Assembly (NCBI RefSeq): GCF_018390735.1
Contig: NZ_JAHBCL010000002.1
Location: forward strand, 1 to 64,000
Length of the DNA: 64,000 bases
From: Fusibacter paucivorans
Lineage (GTDB): Bacteria > Bacillota > Clostridia > Peptostreptococcales > Acidaminobacteraceae
Direction: 5' to 3'
The notes below the pieces were generated by a model, which saw only the letters and a program-made list of their open reading frames with translations, did no database searches and had not been told where the DNA came from. Below are positions 25,932 to 34,210 of this stretch, in pieces. Positions within the stretch are counted from its first letter, which is position 1; each line of letters opens with the position of its first letter. The translations under genes and the position numbers were made by a program.

Positions 25932-26751
25932 ACAGCTGATGCGCGCACTCCGTGAGGATATCACCAGTGAAGATGTTACGACAAATGCTGTGATTGCCAA
26001 AGGCGTACGTGGCAACGTTCAGTTAATGTGCAAAGGCAATGGGGTCATTGCAGGGTTGGATGTTTTCCAGAGAGTTTTTGAGCTTTTGGATTCTACGGCA
26101 GTAATAACCTCTTATGTAAAGGATGGGGATACTGTTTCGTCGGGGCATAAACTGGCAACGGTAGAAGCCGATGTTCGAGCACTACTCTCTGGAGAACGTA
26201 CAGCACTTAATTACTTACAGCGTATGAGCGGGATTGCGACACTGACGCGAGAAATGATAAAACTACTGGAAGGGACAGAGATTAAATTGCTCGATACCCG
26301 TAAAACGACGCCAAATATGCGTATTTTTGAGAAATATGCCGTTCGCGTTGGAGGTGGACTCAACCACCGTTACAATCTTTCGGACGGCGTGTTGCTGAAA
26401 GATAATCATATCGCAGCGGCTGGAGGCGTCAGGGCAGCAATTGAGCTTGCAAGGAATTATGCGCCATTTGTACGGAAAATAGAAGTTGAAACAGAAACAA
26501 TTGAAATGGTGCGTGAAGCAGTAGCGGCAGGTGCTGATATTATTATGCTGGACAATATGACCATAGAACAGATGAGAGAGGCGGTAGCATTTATTAATGG
26601 GCGCGCTGAAACCGAATGCTCAGGCAACGTTACTAAAGCGCGTATTGCAGAACTCAGGACAGTTGGCGTCAATTATATTTCAAGCGGCGCCCTGACACAT
26701 TCTGCGCCGATTCTCGATGTCTCTATGAAGCACTTAACAGTACTGGAATAA
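25903..26751 (+). CDS. nadC: Nicotinate-nucleotide pyrophosphorylase NadC
   Basis: 282 residues, normal for NadC (quinolinate phosphoribosyltransferase), which makes nicotinate mononucleotide from quinolinate and PRPP. Key blocks: EDITSEDVTTNAVI, RTALNYLQRMSGIAT, LLDTRKTTPNMRIFEKYAV and the GGGLNHRYNLSDGVLLKDNH active-site stretch. KIEVETETIEM and DIIMLDNMTIEQM line the phosphate site. Its start lies inside nadB with GAAAGGAATAG upstream. Last gene of the operon. Confidence 0.95.
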   Translation: MVTDRLNVDEQLMRALREDITSEDVTTNAVIAKGVRGNVQLMCKGNGVIAGLDVFQRVFELLDSTAVITSYVKDGDTVSSGHKLATVEADVRALLSGERTALNYLQRMSGIATLTREMIKLLEGTEIKLLDTRKTTPNMRIFEKYAVRVGGGLNHRYNLSDGVLLKDNHIAAAGGVRAAIELARNYAPFVRKIEVETETIEMVREAVAAGADIIMLDNMTIEQMREAVAFINGRAETECSGNVTKARIAELRTVGVNYISSGALTHSAPILDVSMKHLTVLE

Positions 26752-26822
26752 ATTTTAGTCCTTAATTTTAGGATTGATGGTGCAGCTAAAAATATTGTGC
26801 TCTATTAAATGCAGATAAATAT

Positions 26823-26888
26823 AAAAATGCAGTCTCGCAGATACTCCTTATGGTTAAAGAAAAGGATGGCTGCAAGACTGCATTTTTG
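26823..26888 (+). terminator. nadABC terminator
   Basis: AAAAATGCAGTCT (26823-26835) pairs exactly with AGACTGCATTTTT (26875-26887), with an inner CAG/CTG and CTCCTT/AAGGAT-like extension. It ends the operon before the convergent RRNPP gene. Confidence 0.85.
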
Positions 26889-26942
26889 TTTCATAATACA
26901 GAATATTTGATCTAAGTGCCTGTGCTCATAGGACTGGGGACA

Positions 26943-27884
26943 CTATAAAAAACGCACATCGGCTGTTTTTAATAAATCTAAAATGGAAAAAGAATCAAGT
27001 TTATATGTATGGATGAGTTCGTGGTAAACAGAATCGAGTTTATGATTACTGTTTCTGAGCATGCTGAGCTGAATATACTGGAGAAGCTCGGATTGACCGC
27101 GGATGCAATAGCCGCGTTTGTAAAGCGAACGGCCGTAAATATTTTTCAGCATATCCAAATACTCAAGATGATTATAGGTGTAACAATACTCGATGCCACG
27201 CTTTGAAAGCGTCATTGATACATCGTAACGCGCCTTTAAAAAATGGAGGCGCGAGAGGTTATAAAGCGATTTAAGCAGCAATGCGCGTTCGTTGATGTTG
27301 TTTCGCTTTTCAAGTGCGCCGATCATATCGTTTAAATGACGTTCGGCACGGTCGTAGTCAGCATTATTTAGAAGAATAAAAATGATGGAAGCGATAATAT
27401 TGTACTCAATAGTGGTCAAATTCTCTTTAATCAACTCATCGAGTGCATTAAAATCGTGAAAGCGCGCCAATAAGTTCAGGAAATCGTCAATGCATACATC
27501 GCGGATATTCAAGTGCATTTTAGAACTTAAAAATAGCCAGTGTACTTGAAGTGCGAGATTTGGACTGTTATACTGAATTTTTGTAAGTGCTGTCAACTCT
27601 GATTGCACTTTATGAAATTCTCTCATCTCATAGTCATGCTGTGCACGTTCCAAAATATTTTTAATTTCAAAGCCTTTGGCTTCTGTTGCATAAGGAACGT
27701 AGAGCAGCAAATCCGTTCCCAGCCGTTCGGAGAAATGCTGTAGTAGAAAGAGCGAAGGAGAACTCACGTTGTTTTCAATTCTCGATAACTGTCTGATCGT
27801 ACAGAGATCATGGCAAAGTTCATTTTGTGTCACATTGTTGCGTTCTCTGATGATCTTAAGGATATTGCCAAAAAAATTGTCCAT
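26943..27884 (-). CDS. RRNPP-type (Rgg/PlcR-like) HTH-TPR transcriptional regulator
   Basis: 313 residues from the ATG at 27884, with GGAG upstream on the minus strand. Residues ~1-65 are an XRE helix-turn-helix of the Rgg/PlcR kind (IIRERNNVTQNELCHDLC, IRQLSRIENN, FSERLGTDLL). The remaining ~245 residues are helical and fit TPR-like hairpins (YDRAERHLNDMIGALEKR, KSLYNLSRLHFLKARYDVSM, YLDMLKNIYGRSLYKRGY). RRNPP proteins bind re-imported signal peptides in the TPR groove and switch transcription. A small secreted-peptide gene lies divergently at 28044, with a palindrome between them, the classical cassette layout. Confidence 0.8.
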   Translation of the reverse strand: MDNFFGNILKIIRERNNVTQNELCHDLCTIRQLSRIENNVSSPSLFLLQHFSERLGTDLLLYVPYATEAKGFEIKNILERAQHDYEMREFHKVQSELTALTKIQYNSPNLALQVHWLFLSSKMHLNIRDVCIDDFLNLLARFHDFNALDELIKENLTTIEYNIIASIIFILLNNADYDRAERHLNDMIGALEKRNNINERALLLKSLYNLSRLHFLKARYDVSMTLSKRGIEYCYTYNHLEYLDMLKNIYGRSLYKRGYCIRGQSELLQYIQLSMLRNSNHKLDSVYHELIHTYKLDSFSILDLLKTADVRFL

Positions 27885-27960
27885 AAAATACTCCAATTAG
27901 ATCCGGTTACATCAGTGATATAGTCGCGTTTGAGTTTCTAAGTGCTGTTAGAGAGCATGG

Positions 27961-27996
27961 TTGACTGCAAAGTATATAGACATATATGTCTATATA
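27961..27996 (+). promoter_or_regulatory. 24-bp perfect palindrome over a promoter between RRNPP regulator and peptide gene
   Basis: The palindrome spans 27973-27996 (half-site TATATAGACATA). Its left half follows TTGACT (27961-27966), and the TATATG at 27983-27988 could be the -10 (16-bp spacer), pointing at the peptide gene. It is the obvious operator candidate for the HTH-TPR protein and lies about 89 bp from that gene's start. Confidence 0.7.
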
Positions 27997-28043
27997 TATC
28001 ATATTACCATATCGTTATAATTGATGTGAAAGGTGGTGATAAA

Positions 28044-28190
28044 ATGCGCAAGTTAATCATTTTTAGCATGCTGTTTTTAACGCTGACATTTCCATTGAAC
28101 CCGCTTTGGCCAAAAGGTGACGACAACATCATAACACCGATGGACGAAGATGAAGGCTGGGCTTCATTGGAAATTTACGCTGTTTGCTGA
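28044..28190 (+). CDS. Small secreted peptide, candidate signal-peptide precursor
   Basis: 48 residues. The ATG at 28044 has AAGGTGGTGA upstream. The N-terminus is a clean export signal: MRK, then IIFSMLFLTLTFPL. The exported part is PLWPKGDDNIITP, MDEDEGWASLE and a hydrophobic end IYAVC. Size, signal, divergent position and the palindrome fit a pheromone precursor for the RRNPP regulator, with the mature signal probably the last 5-10 residues. No homology is recognised, so the role is inferred from context. Confidence 0.6.
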   Translation: MRKLIIFSMLFLTLTFPLNPLWPKGDDNIITPMDEDEGWASLEIYAVC

Positions 28191-28210
28191 TAACAGCATT
28201 GTTTATACAT

Positions 28211-28378
28211 ATTGGTTATAAGACTCATTCGCCTGTGGATTCGTAATAGAATTGAATAATCGAATGAACGCTAATGACATTCCATCAAAGCGACAGGTCA
28301 CTACAGTATTTTATCATACCACAACCTCCTATCATCCGACTATTTAAAATATTTGAGCCACGATGTCTTATAACCAAT
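28211..28378. repeat. 14-bp perfect inverted repeat flanking a 140-bp segment
   Basis: ATTGGTTATAAGAC (28211-28224) is repeated inverted as GTCTTATAACCAAT (28365-28378). The element could be a 168-bp miniature inverted-repeat remnant or a pair of regulator sites. On the minus strand the segment contains AGGAGG followed by an ATG and only 10 codons (28317-28285). No target duplication is evident. Otherwise the 28191-28470 gap holds no clear gene. Confidence 0.5.
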
Positions 28379-28470
28379 TTGTATTACTTCTTTTAAAATA
28401 GTGCCTTTGCGGACGAGCGCAAAAAAATGAAGCAGCAATGTAGAGACGGAAGGCGTGATGCATTTTTTAT

Positions 28471-29679
28471 ATGAAATTATTGAATACTCGAAAAAATAGA
28501 AGAAAAAATTCGAAGGCGTCCAAGGCATTTGCAGTCATTTGGACGTTTTATTATATGTCGTTGGTCTATGGTATCGCCATTTGCTTAGTCGGCGGCAATT
28601 TTACACAATACTTTGACCACAAAGCGCTTTCGTATCGTCAAAGTGGATTTTTGCTCATGATTCCCTTCTTGATGATTGGGATGTCGGAACTGTTTTTTTC
28701 CCATATAGCCGAACTGATAGGCAGGCGCAAAGCGATTTTAATTGGCATCTTATTTACGGCTTCTGCTTTTATTGGTATTTCACAGTTTACGGCGATGCCG
28801 AGACTGATACTGTGCATGTTTTCGTTAGGCATTGGCATGTCGCTGCTCTATGATGCTTTTAGAGCCTGGACGAATGCAGCATTGGATGATTTGTATGGCG
28901 GCAATCGCCCTGTGGGCATTCATGAGAATAGTTATATACGATATGCAGCATTGCTGCTTGGCAGTTTGGGCGGTGTGTACCTACTTGCACACGACGGTGC
29001 ATATACATTTATGGTTTCAGGCATCTTAATGCTGCTTGGTTTTGCCCCCGTCTTATTTATTCCTGAGAATTACGGGCGTGCGCGCTATACTCAGTTAAGT
29101 GGGCATTTAAAGATGTTGGTTAATGAAATTTTCAGCAATCTTGTTTTTAAATACTTCGCAGCAACTTGTTTTCTTACATATATCGCAAAAGGCATTTTTT
29201 TCTTTGCGTGGCAGCGCCATCTGATACAAGTGGGACATTTGGAAATGCACTTGGCAATCTTTTACTTTATTATGATTCTGTCTGGTGATTTAGGACGTTA
29301 TGTCTTTAAACATTTCTTATCTGAGATGGCTGTTGATTCACGCGGTATCAGCTTTTTTATGATTGTCTCGGCAGGGATGGCCATTACAGGTGGACGGGGT
29401 GCGGTGCATATCGGTTTTGTCCTGTACTATTTTTTTGCCAATATTTATGATTTGGTCTTTGAAATTTCAATGGCGCGTGAAATGCCGCAGATCAATGCGA
29501 AGCTGAGTATGCCGTTGATGAACAGTATCAAAATGTTTGGAATTGCCTGCGGCCTAATGCTGTGCGGATTTGTTTACGATGTTGGTGCACCGTATGTGTG
29601 GCTGTTTATGGTCGGTCTTATATTCTCGATTTCCATGGTTAGCACATACAAAGGCTACTGTATGATACGAACAAAGTAG
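28471..29679 (+). CDS. Major facilitator superfamily transporter
   Basis: 402 residues with about 12 predicted membrane segments (e.g. AVIWTFYYMSLVYGIAICLV, GFLLMIPFLMIGMSELFF, AILIGILFTASAFIGI, MLLGFAPVLF, FFMIVSAGMAI, GIACGLMLCGFVYDVGA). The loop 2-3 motif SHIAELIGRRKAILIGI matches the MFS A-motif (GxLaDrxGrrk). The ribosome site is poor. It lies after the RRNPP/peptide pair and could export a product under its control, but the 280-bp gap and inverted repeats leave that open. Confidence 0.8.
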   Translation: MKLLNTRKNRRKNSKASKAFAVIWTFYYMSLVYGIAICLVGGNFTQYFDHKALSYRQSGFLLMIPFLMIGMSELFFSHIAELIGRRKAILIGILFTASAFIGISQFTAMPRLILCMFSLGIGMSLLYDAFRAWTNAALDDLYGGNRPVGIHENSYIRYAALLLGSLGGVYLLAHDGAYTFMVSGILMLLGFAPVLFIPENYGRARYTQLSGHLKMLVNEIFSNLVFKYFAATCFLTYIAKGIFFFAWQRHLIQVGHLEMHLAIFYFIMILSGDLGRYVFKHFLSEMAVDSRGISFFMIVSAGMAITGGRGAVHIGFVLYYFFANIYDLVFEISMAREMPQINAKLSMPLMNSIKMFGIACGLMLCGFVYDVGAPYVWLFMVGLIFSISMVSTYKGYCMIRTK

Positions 29680-29886
29680 TCCATAGTGATTTTCTTGTTG
29701 TTAAAATTGTTTTTTGATGATTCATTTTTGACAGCGGAAAATCCCTATGGATTTTTATTGCGTTAAATTTGATTTTACAATGGTGTATGGCAATTGAATG
29801 TCAAAAAAGTTTTGTCATTTAAATGTTGGCAGAAGGTGAAAAGCCGCAGGCGAAAAACAGGTGTATGCAGAGAGGAATATTCAAAT

Positions 29887-29946
29887 ACATAACGTTATAT
29901 AACATAATGTCATTGACGCAGAAGGCGAAATTCAGTATTGTATAAT
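29887..29946 (+). promoter_or_regulatory. frlD operon promoter with GntR-type operator
   Basis: A 24-bp imperfect palindrome at 29887-29910 with the core AACGTTATATAACATAATG sits directly before TTGACG (29913-29918). The -10 is TATTGT at 29936 (17 bp), with an alternative TATAAT at 29941. The same sequence occurs before the second operon (33149-33172), so one regulator, very probably the GntR protein at 32249, controls both. Confidence 0.8.
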
Positions 29947-29977
29947 AAAAGCATCTGAAGTCAGGAAGGTAAGAAAC

Positions 29978-30769
29978 GTGAAAAAAATAAAAATGCTAGC
30001 AATTGGTGATAACTGTATGGATGTCTATGTTCAATCCCATATGGAATATCCGGGTGGGAACCCTGTCAACGTCTCTGTTTATGCTGTCAGGCTTGGCGGT
30101 GAAGCCTCTTACATCGGTGCAGTAGGAACAGATGATCGAGGAATCCGCTTAATTGAATCATTAAGGGCAAAGGGTGTTCGAACAGAACGAATTAAAATAC
30201 TCGAAGGCAGTACGGCGACAACTGAAGTTTTTTTAAAACAAGGTGATCGACAGTTTGGAACCTATACGGAAGGCGTTCTAGCGGATTTCCGCATATCAGA
30301 TGAAGATATTGCCTATGCAAAGGACTACGATATCATGGTGACGGGCATATGGGGGATGATTGAGCAGGATCTTCCGCGCTTCAAGGCGATTGACATTCCT
30401 ATTGCGTTTGACTTTTCAGATCAGTGGGCACATGAAATCGTCATGAATGCCCTGCCAAATGTAGATTATGCCTTTTTTGCAGGCGAACACGACGGTGCAT
30501 CACTTAGAGATTTTATGCATGATGCATGGCAAAAGGGGCCCAAAGTCGTTGTGGTGACATTGGGGAGCAATGGCAGTATCGCCTATGACGGCAATGATTT
30601 TATTAAAATGGGTGTCGTCGACTGTCCCGTTGTCGATACCATGGGCGCAGGCGATAGTTTTATTGCGGGTTTTCTCATTGCACTTATGGAAGGCAAGAAT
30701 CTGAGGGATTGCATGCAGATGGGGGCAGAAAACAGCGCTGTTACGATTCAATATCGAGGCGCCTGGTGA
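29978..30769 (+). CDS. frlD: Fructosamine (fructoselysine) 6-kinase FrlD
   Basis: 263 residues, the usual PfkB-family length. It phosphorylates an Amadori compound such as fructoselysine at C6. The sequence resembles E. coli FrlD over its length: AIGDNCMDVYVQS, PGGNPVNVSVYAVRLGG, TEVFLKQGDRQFGTYTEGV, AFDFSDQWA, VVTLGSNGSIAYDG, the DTMGAGDSFIAGF catalytic motif (Asp base) and the end TIQYRGAW. Start is GTG at 29978 with CAGGAAGG upstream. Its stop overlaps the start of the MATE gene. The deglycase partner is at 35780. Confidence 0.92.
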   Translation: MKKIKMLAIGDNCMDVYVQSHMEYPGGNPVNVSVYAVRLGGEASYIGAVGTDDRGIRLIESLRAKGVRTERIKILEGSTATTEVFLKQGDRQFGTYTEGVLADFRISDEDIAYAKDYDIMVTGIWGMIEQDLPRFKAIDIPIAFDFSDQWAHEIVMNALPNVDYAFFAGEHDGASLRDFMHDAWQKGPKVVVVTLGSNGSIAYDGNDFIKMGVVDCPVVDTMGAGDSFIAGFLIALMEGKNLRDCMQMGAENSAVTIQYRGAW

Positions 30770-32178
30770 AACCAGTTAATGAATACCTTCAAAAAAATGA
30801 TCGCCGCAGCTTATTTGCTTTAATGTTTGCTTTGGCTTGGCCGACAGTGATGGAACAATTCCTAGAAACGATCGTCCAGTACATCGATACGGGAATGGTT
30901 GGCCAAATTGGGGCTAATGCTTCTGCGGCAGTCGGCTTGAGCACTTCGCTGACATGGTTGATAATCAGTCCGATGTTTGCAATGGGCATTGCGCTCTTGG
31001 CGATGATGGCGAAAGCAGTCGGAGAGAATGATGCGAAAAAAGCACAAGCCGTTGCGCATCAAGCCGTTTTCGTCGTTATTGTACTCGGCGTTGTGGAAGG
31101 TGTTCTCGCGATAACGCTGAGCGGCTACGTTCCCGCATGGATGGGCGCCGATAAGGTGATTCAGAAAGATGCAGCAATGTATTTCAAGATCATTTGCATG
31201 CCCATGATATTTCGCGCGGCTATTATTGTCTTTGCCAATGTGATCAGAGCGACGGGTGATACGAAAACGCCTTTGAAAATTAATCTCATGGTTAATGTGC
31301 TGAACATCATTTTGAACTTTTTTATGATTTACGGTACACGTGAAATCAGTGTATTTGGAACAGTGTACCGTATTTGGGGTGCTGATATGGGAACCACTGG
31401 CGCTGCAATCGGAACGGCGATCTCACTTACCTTAGGCGGCATACTCATGACAGTTGCATTTTTCAGGCGTTCGTTATCGAGGATGTCTTTCAAGCACATT
31501 GCTTATAATGCCGGCATGATGCGCCAATCAATAAAACTCGGATTGCCAATTGCACTGAATAAGACGATTACAAGCTTAGGCTATGTTGTGTTTGCAGGGT
31601 TGGTAAGCAGTATGGGGGCGGTTATCTTTGCAGCACACACCATCGCAACCGTTGCTGAAATGGCATTTTATATTCCCGGGTACGGTATGCAGACGGCGAC
31701 ATCCACAATGGTAGGTTATACGCTTGGCAAAAGAGACGCGGAGACCTTTATGCGGATCGTAAAAATGACGCTTGCCGTTGTCGTCGGCATTATGATAGGT
31801 TCCAGTTTAATATTATTCTTTGGCGCTGAAGCCGTTATGCGCTGTTTCACAAGTGACGAGGCCGTAATTGCACTTGGGGCGACGGTTTTAAAGATGATTG
31901 CCTTTTCAGAACCCTTTTTTGCGGCCGCAATTGTTTTGGAAGGTGTGTACAATGGGTTGGGTAAGACAAAGATTCCATTTTTCATTGAAACGTGCTGTAT
32001 GTGGGGCGTGCGGATAATCCCTGTATGGGTCATTGTGAATATGCCGGGCGCGTCTTTACAAAAAGTGTGGCTTTGTATGATTTTGGATAATTTAATCAAG
32101 ACGGCACTGCTGGGACGCGGTATTTTTCGTGGCGGTCGCGGCAAAGCTATTTTCAAAAAGATGTGCGAAACCGTTTAA
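30766..32178 (+). CDS. MATE family efflux transporter
   Basis: 470 residues with about 12 membrane segments in two similar halves. GTG at 30766 overlaps the frlD stop (GTGA); it is the only start that avoids deep overlap. Motifs of the MATE family are WPTVMEQFLETIVQYIDTGMVG at the N-terminus, GDTKTPLKINLMVNVLNIILN, and the second-half repeat FVGMV-like GAVIFAAHTIATVAEM. It uses Na+ or H+ gradients to expel cations or drugs. Finding it between frlD and its regulator is unusual; it may export a by-product of Amadori breakdown or a toxic glycated compound. Confidence 0.9.
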   Translation: MKPVNEYLQKNDRRSLFALMFALAWPTVMEQFLETIVQYIDTGMVGQIGANASAAVGLSTSLTWLIISPMFAMGIALLAMMAKAVGENDAKKAQAVAHQAVFVVIVLGVVEGVLAITLSGYVPAWMGADKVIQKDAAMYFKIICMPMIFRAAIIVFANVIRATGDTKTPLKINLMVNVLNIILNFFMIYGTREISVFGTVYRIWGADMGTTGAAIGTAISLTLGGILMTVAFFRRSLSRMSFKHIAYNAGMMRQSIKLGLPIALNKTITSLGYVVFAGLVSSMGAVIFAAHTIATVAEMAFYIPGYGMQTATSTMVGYTLGKRDAETFMRIVKMTLAVVVGIMIGSSLILFFGAEAVMRCFTSDEAVIALGATVLKMIAFSEPFFAAAIVLEGVYNGLGKTKIPFFIETCCMWGVRIIPVWVIVNMPGASLQKVWLCMILDNLIKTALLGRGIFRGGRGKAIFKKMCETV

Positions 32179-32248
32179 CGAAATACCGTTCAAAGTGCCT
32201 TGAAAATTTGATAAAATAATGTGGTAGACAGAAAAATAGGAGATCGGG

Positions 32249-32992
32249 ATGAAACTTGAATTCGACAGTACGACACCGCTGTATCAACAACTTAAAGAGA
32301 CGATCAAAATTGAAATCGTCAATAAAACATACAAGCAGGGACAAAAAATTCCAACAGAGATTGAACTCAGCAAGATTTTTGGCGTCAGTCGGATAACGGT
32401 ACGCAAAGCGATCGAAGCGCTTTGTGATGAGGGTTATCTAATAAAGAAACAAGGGAAGGGCACGTTTGTAAGACGCAAGAAAATTCAACGAAAAATAGAA
32501 CATCTCGTGAGTTTTAGCGAGGCCTGCAAATTGAATAATATGACGCCGTCCGCCGTCGTTCTGGTGAAGCAGATTGTCGAGCTCAATCCCACGACAGCAG
32601 AAGCGTTCGATATGCCTATCGGCAAGAAAATGGTAGAGATCAATCGCCTTAGAAAGGCGGACGATATTCCCGTGATGCTGGAACAAATCTATTTTGATTA
32701 TGACCAGTTCAGTTTTCTCCTGGAGGAAAATCTGGGCGGGTCGCTGTATGAACTGCTGGAGAAAGAATACGGTATCACAATCAATGCGACAAAAAACACC
32801 TATTTGGATGTTGTTAAAGCGGATCTTAAACGCGCAGAACTTCTTGAAGTAGATTTTGGCGAGCCGCTTTTCTGTATACATGCTAAAATTTATGATCAAC
32901 ATGACAATTTAGTGCATTTGGCGACGGAATACACGGTATGCGACTGCTATCGGTATGCTTTGACGGACTATTATATTGATAAGAGCAAATAG
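32249..32992 (+). CDS. GntR/UTRA family regulator (FrlR-like)
   Basis: 247 residues. The N-terminal winged helix, residues 1-70, has LYQQLKETIKIEI, GQKIPTEIELSKIFGVSR, and ITVRKAIEALCDEGYL. The UTRA effector domain follows (MPIGKKMVEINRLRKADDIP, LEQIYFDYDQFSFLLEENLG, GEPLFCIHAKIYDQ). UTRA proteins of this kind bind sugar phosphates or phosphorylated sugar-amines. Co-located with frlD/frlB, it corresponds to FrlR. It probably recognises the shared operator at 29887 and 33149, sensing fructoselysine 6-phosphate or a similar compound. Confidence 0.88.
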   Translation: MKLEFDSTTPLYQQLKETIKIEIVNKTYKQGQKIPTEIELSKIFGVSRITVRKAIEALCDEGYLIKKQGKGTFVRRKKIQRKIEHLVSFSEACKLNNMTPSAVVLVKQIVELNPTTAEAFDMPIGKKMVEINRLRKADDIPVMLEQIYFDYDQFSFLLEENLGGSLYELLEKEYGITINATKNTYLDVVKADLKRAELLEVDFGEPLFCIHAKIYDQHDNLVHLATEYTVCDCYRYALTDYYIDKSK

Positions 32993-33148
32993 CAACAAAG
33001 TAACAACGAATAATATAGAATAAGCAGCTAGCGGTGGTGTGCATGTTTATACGGCATGATGGCCAGAGGTGTTATTGAAGCACTATTTCGAAGATGAAAA
33101 ATATCTCTGACAGGTTATGATGACCGCAATTTCATATACCTAAAATGA

Positions 33149-33208
33149 ACATAATGTTATATAACGTTATGTTTTTTTATTGACTTTGATAAGGGGCTAT
33201 AGTATATT
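33149..33208 (+). promoter_or_regulatory. Second GntR-type operator and promoter (ABC/frlB operon)
   Basis: A 24-bp palindrome at 33149-33172 (22 of 24 positions symmetric; core AATGTTATATAACGTT) precedes TTGACT (33180-33185), 17 bp, TATATT (33203-33208). The operator-to-(-35) arrangement mirrors the site at 29887. Confidence 0.85.
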
Positions 33209-33219
33209 AAAAACAATTA

Positions 33220-33304
33220 AAATCGTAGGTCTATGAAAAGCATACGATTTGGGGGATCCTCTCTTATCAAGAGAAGATTTAATGCACTTATTGGTTAAGA
33301 GTGC
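33220..33304 (+). promoter_or_regulatory. 5' leader with three consecutive hairpins
   Basis: Hairpins: AAATCGTA (33220) with TACGATTT (33243); TCTCTT-atc-AAGAGA (33260-33274); GCACT (33284) with AGTGC (33300). None ends in a T-run, so this is not an obvious terminator. The leader sits between the promoter and the binding-protein gene; it may stabilise the mRNA or be regulatory. No known riboswitch consensus was recognised. Confidence 0.4.
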
Positions 33305-33329
33305 TATTAAAGACAAAGGAGAATTAATT

Positions 33330-34184
33330 ATGAAAAAGAGAATATTAGCGTTGTGGATAGCAATTTTAATGATTGCAAGTATTTTTACGGGCTGTGCCCA
33401 AAAATCCGAAAGCGGTGATCCGGTGTCAAGCGAACCTGAAAAAACAGTTTTCAGAGTGGGAATGGAATGCAGTTATGCACCTTTCAACTGGACACAAAAA
33501 GATGATTCTAATGGTGCTGTTCCCATTATGGATTCGTCGGATTATGCTTACGGCTACGATGTTGAAATGGCAAAACGCATTTGTGAAGCCAATGACTGGA
33601 CATTAGAAGTCTACAAGATTGATTGGGACGGGTTGATTCTAGCACTCAATGCTAACAAAATAGATGCAATTATCGCCGGTATGGGTGTAACAGAAGATCG
33701 ATTGAAAAGCGTTGATTTTTCAGATTATTACTGGAGCGGCGATATGGTTATGATTGTTAAAGAAGACAGTCCATATGTCGATGCCACCTCTTTAGAAGAT
33801 TTTAAAGGCGCCAAAGTGACGAGTCAGCTTAATTCAGTCTGGATGGATCTCATTCCTCAAATTCCAGAGGTTGATGAGCAGCCGGGCTTAGGCGGTAATT
33901 CTGAAATTCTCGTTGCAGTTCGCTCTGGTAAAATTGATGCTACCGTTTTAGGTGAAACAGAAGCATATTCGGCAGTGCTGGCAAACCCTGATCTTAAGAT
34001 TGTCTCTTTCGAAAAAGGCAAGGGATTTGATTACAGTGAAGGTGAGGCTTCAAATGCGGTGGCGCTTCGAAAAGGCGATTCTGAATTACAAGCCACCATC
34101 AATGAAGTCCTTGCAGGTATTAGCAGTGAAGAGCGATCTAAGTTAATGGCGAAAATAACAGAATTACAACCGATGGCAGAGTAA
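33330..34184 (+). CDS. Polar amino-acid-type ABC transporter substrate-binding lipoprotein
   Basis: 284 residues from the ATG at 33330 (AAAGGAG upstream). Lipoprotein signal ends IASIFTGC. Family 3 solute-binding features: FRVGMECSYAPFNWTQ, YGYDVEMAKRICEANDWTLEV, IIAGMGVTEDRLKSVDFSDYYW, FKGAKVTSQLNSVW. It binds the substrate outside the membrane for the permease and ATPase that follow. Since the operon ends with frlB and shares the frlD operator, the likely cargo is fructoselysine or a related Amadori amino acid. This is inferred from context. Confidence 0.9.
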   Translation: MKKRILALWIAILMIASIFTGCAQKSESGDPVSSEPEKTVFRVGMECSYAPFNWTQKDDSNGAVPIMDSSDYAYGYDVEMAKRICEANDWTLEVYKIDWDGLILALNANKIDAIIAGMGVTEDRLKSVDFSDYYWSGDMVMIVKEDSPYVDATSLEDFKGAKVTSQLNSVWMDLIPQIPEVDEQPGLGGNSEILVAVRSGKIDATVLGETEAYSAVLANPDLKIVSFEKGKGFDYSEGEASNAVALRKGDSELQATINEVLAGISSEERSKLMAKITELQPMAE

Positions 34185-34210
34185 ATGGCATCAACAATAG
34201 GAGAAATTAA

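Noticed and set aside
28340..28528. Minus-strand frame ending IGYKTSWLKYF that looks protein-like
   Set aside because: It overlaps the MFS gene start and the inverted repeat and has no ribosome site; could be a remnant but cannot be supported.
30709..30765. Longer N-terminus for the MATE protein starting at ATG 30709
   Set aside because: It would overlap frlD by 61 bases without a ribosome site; the GTGA overlap at 30766 gives the normal family start.
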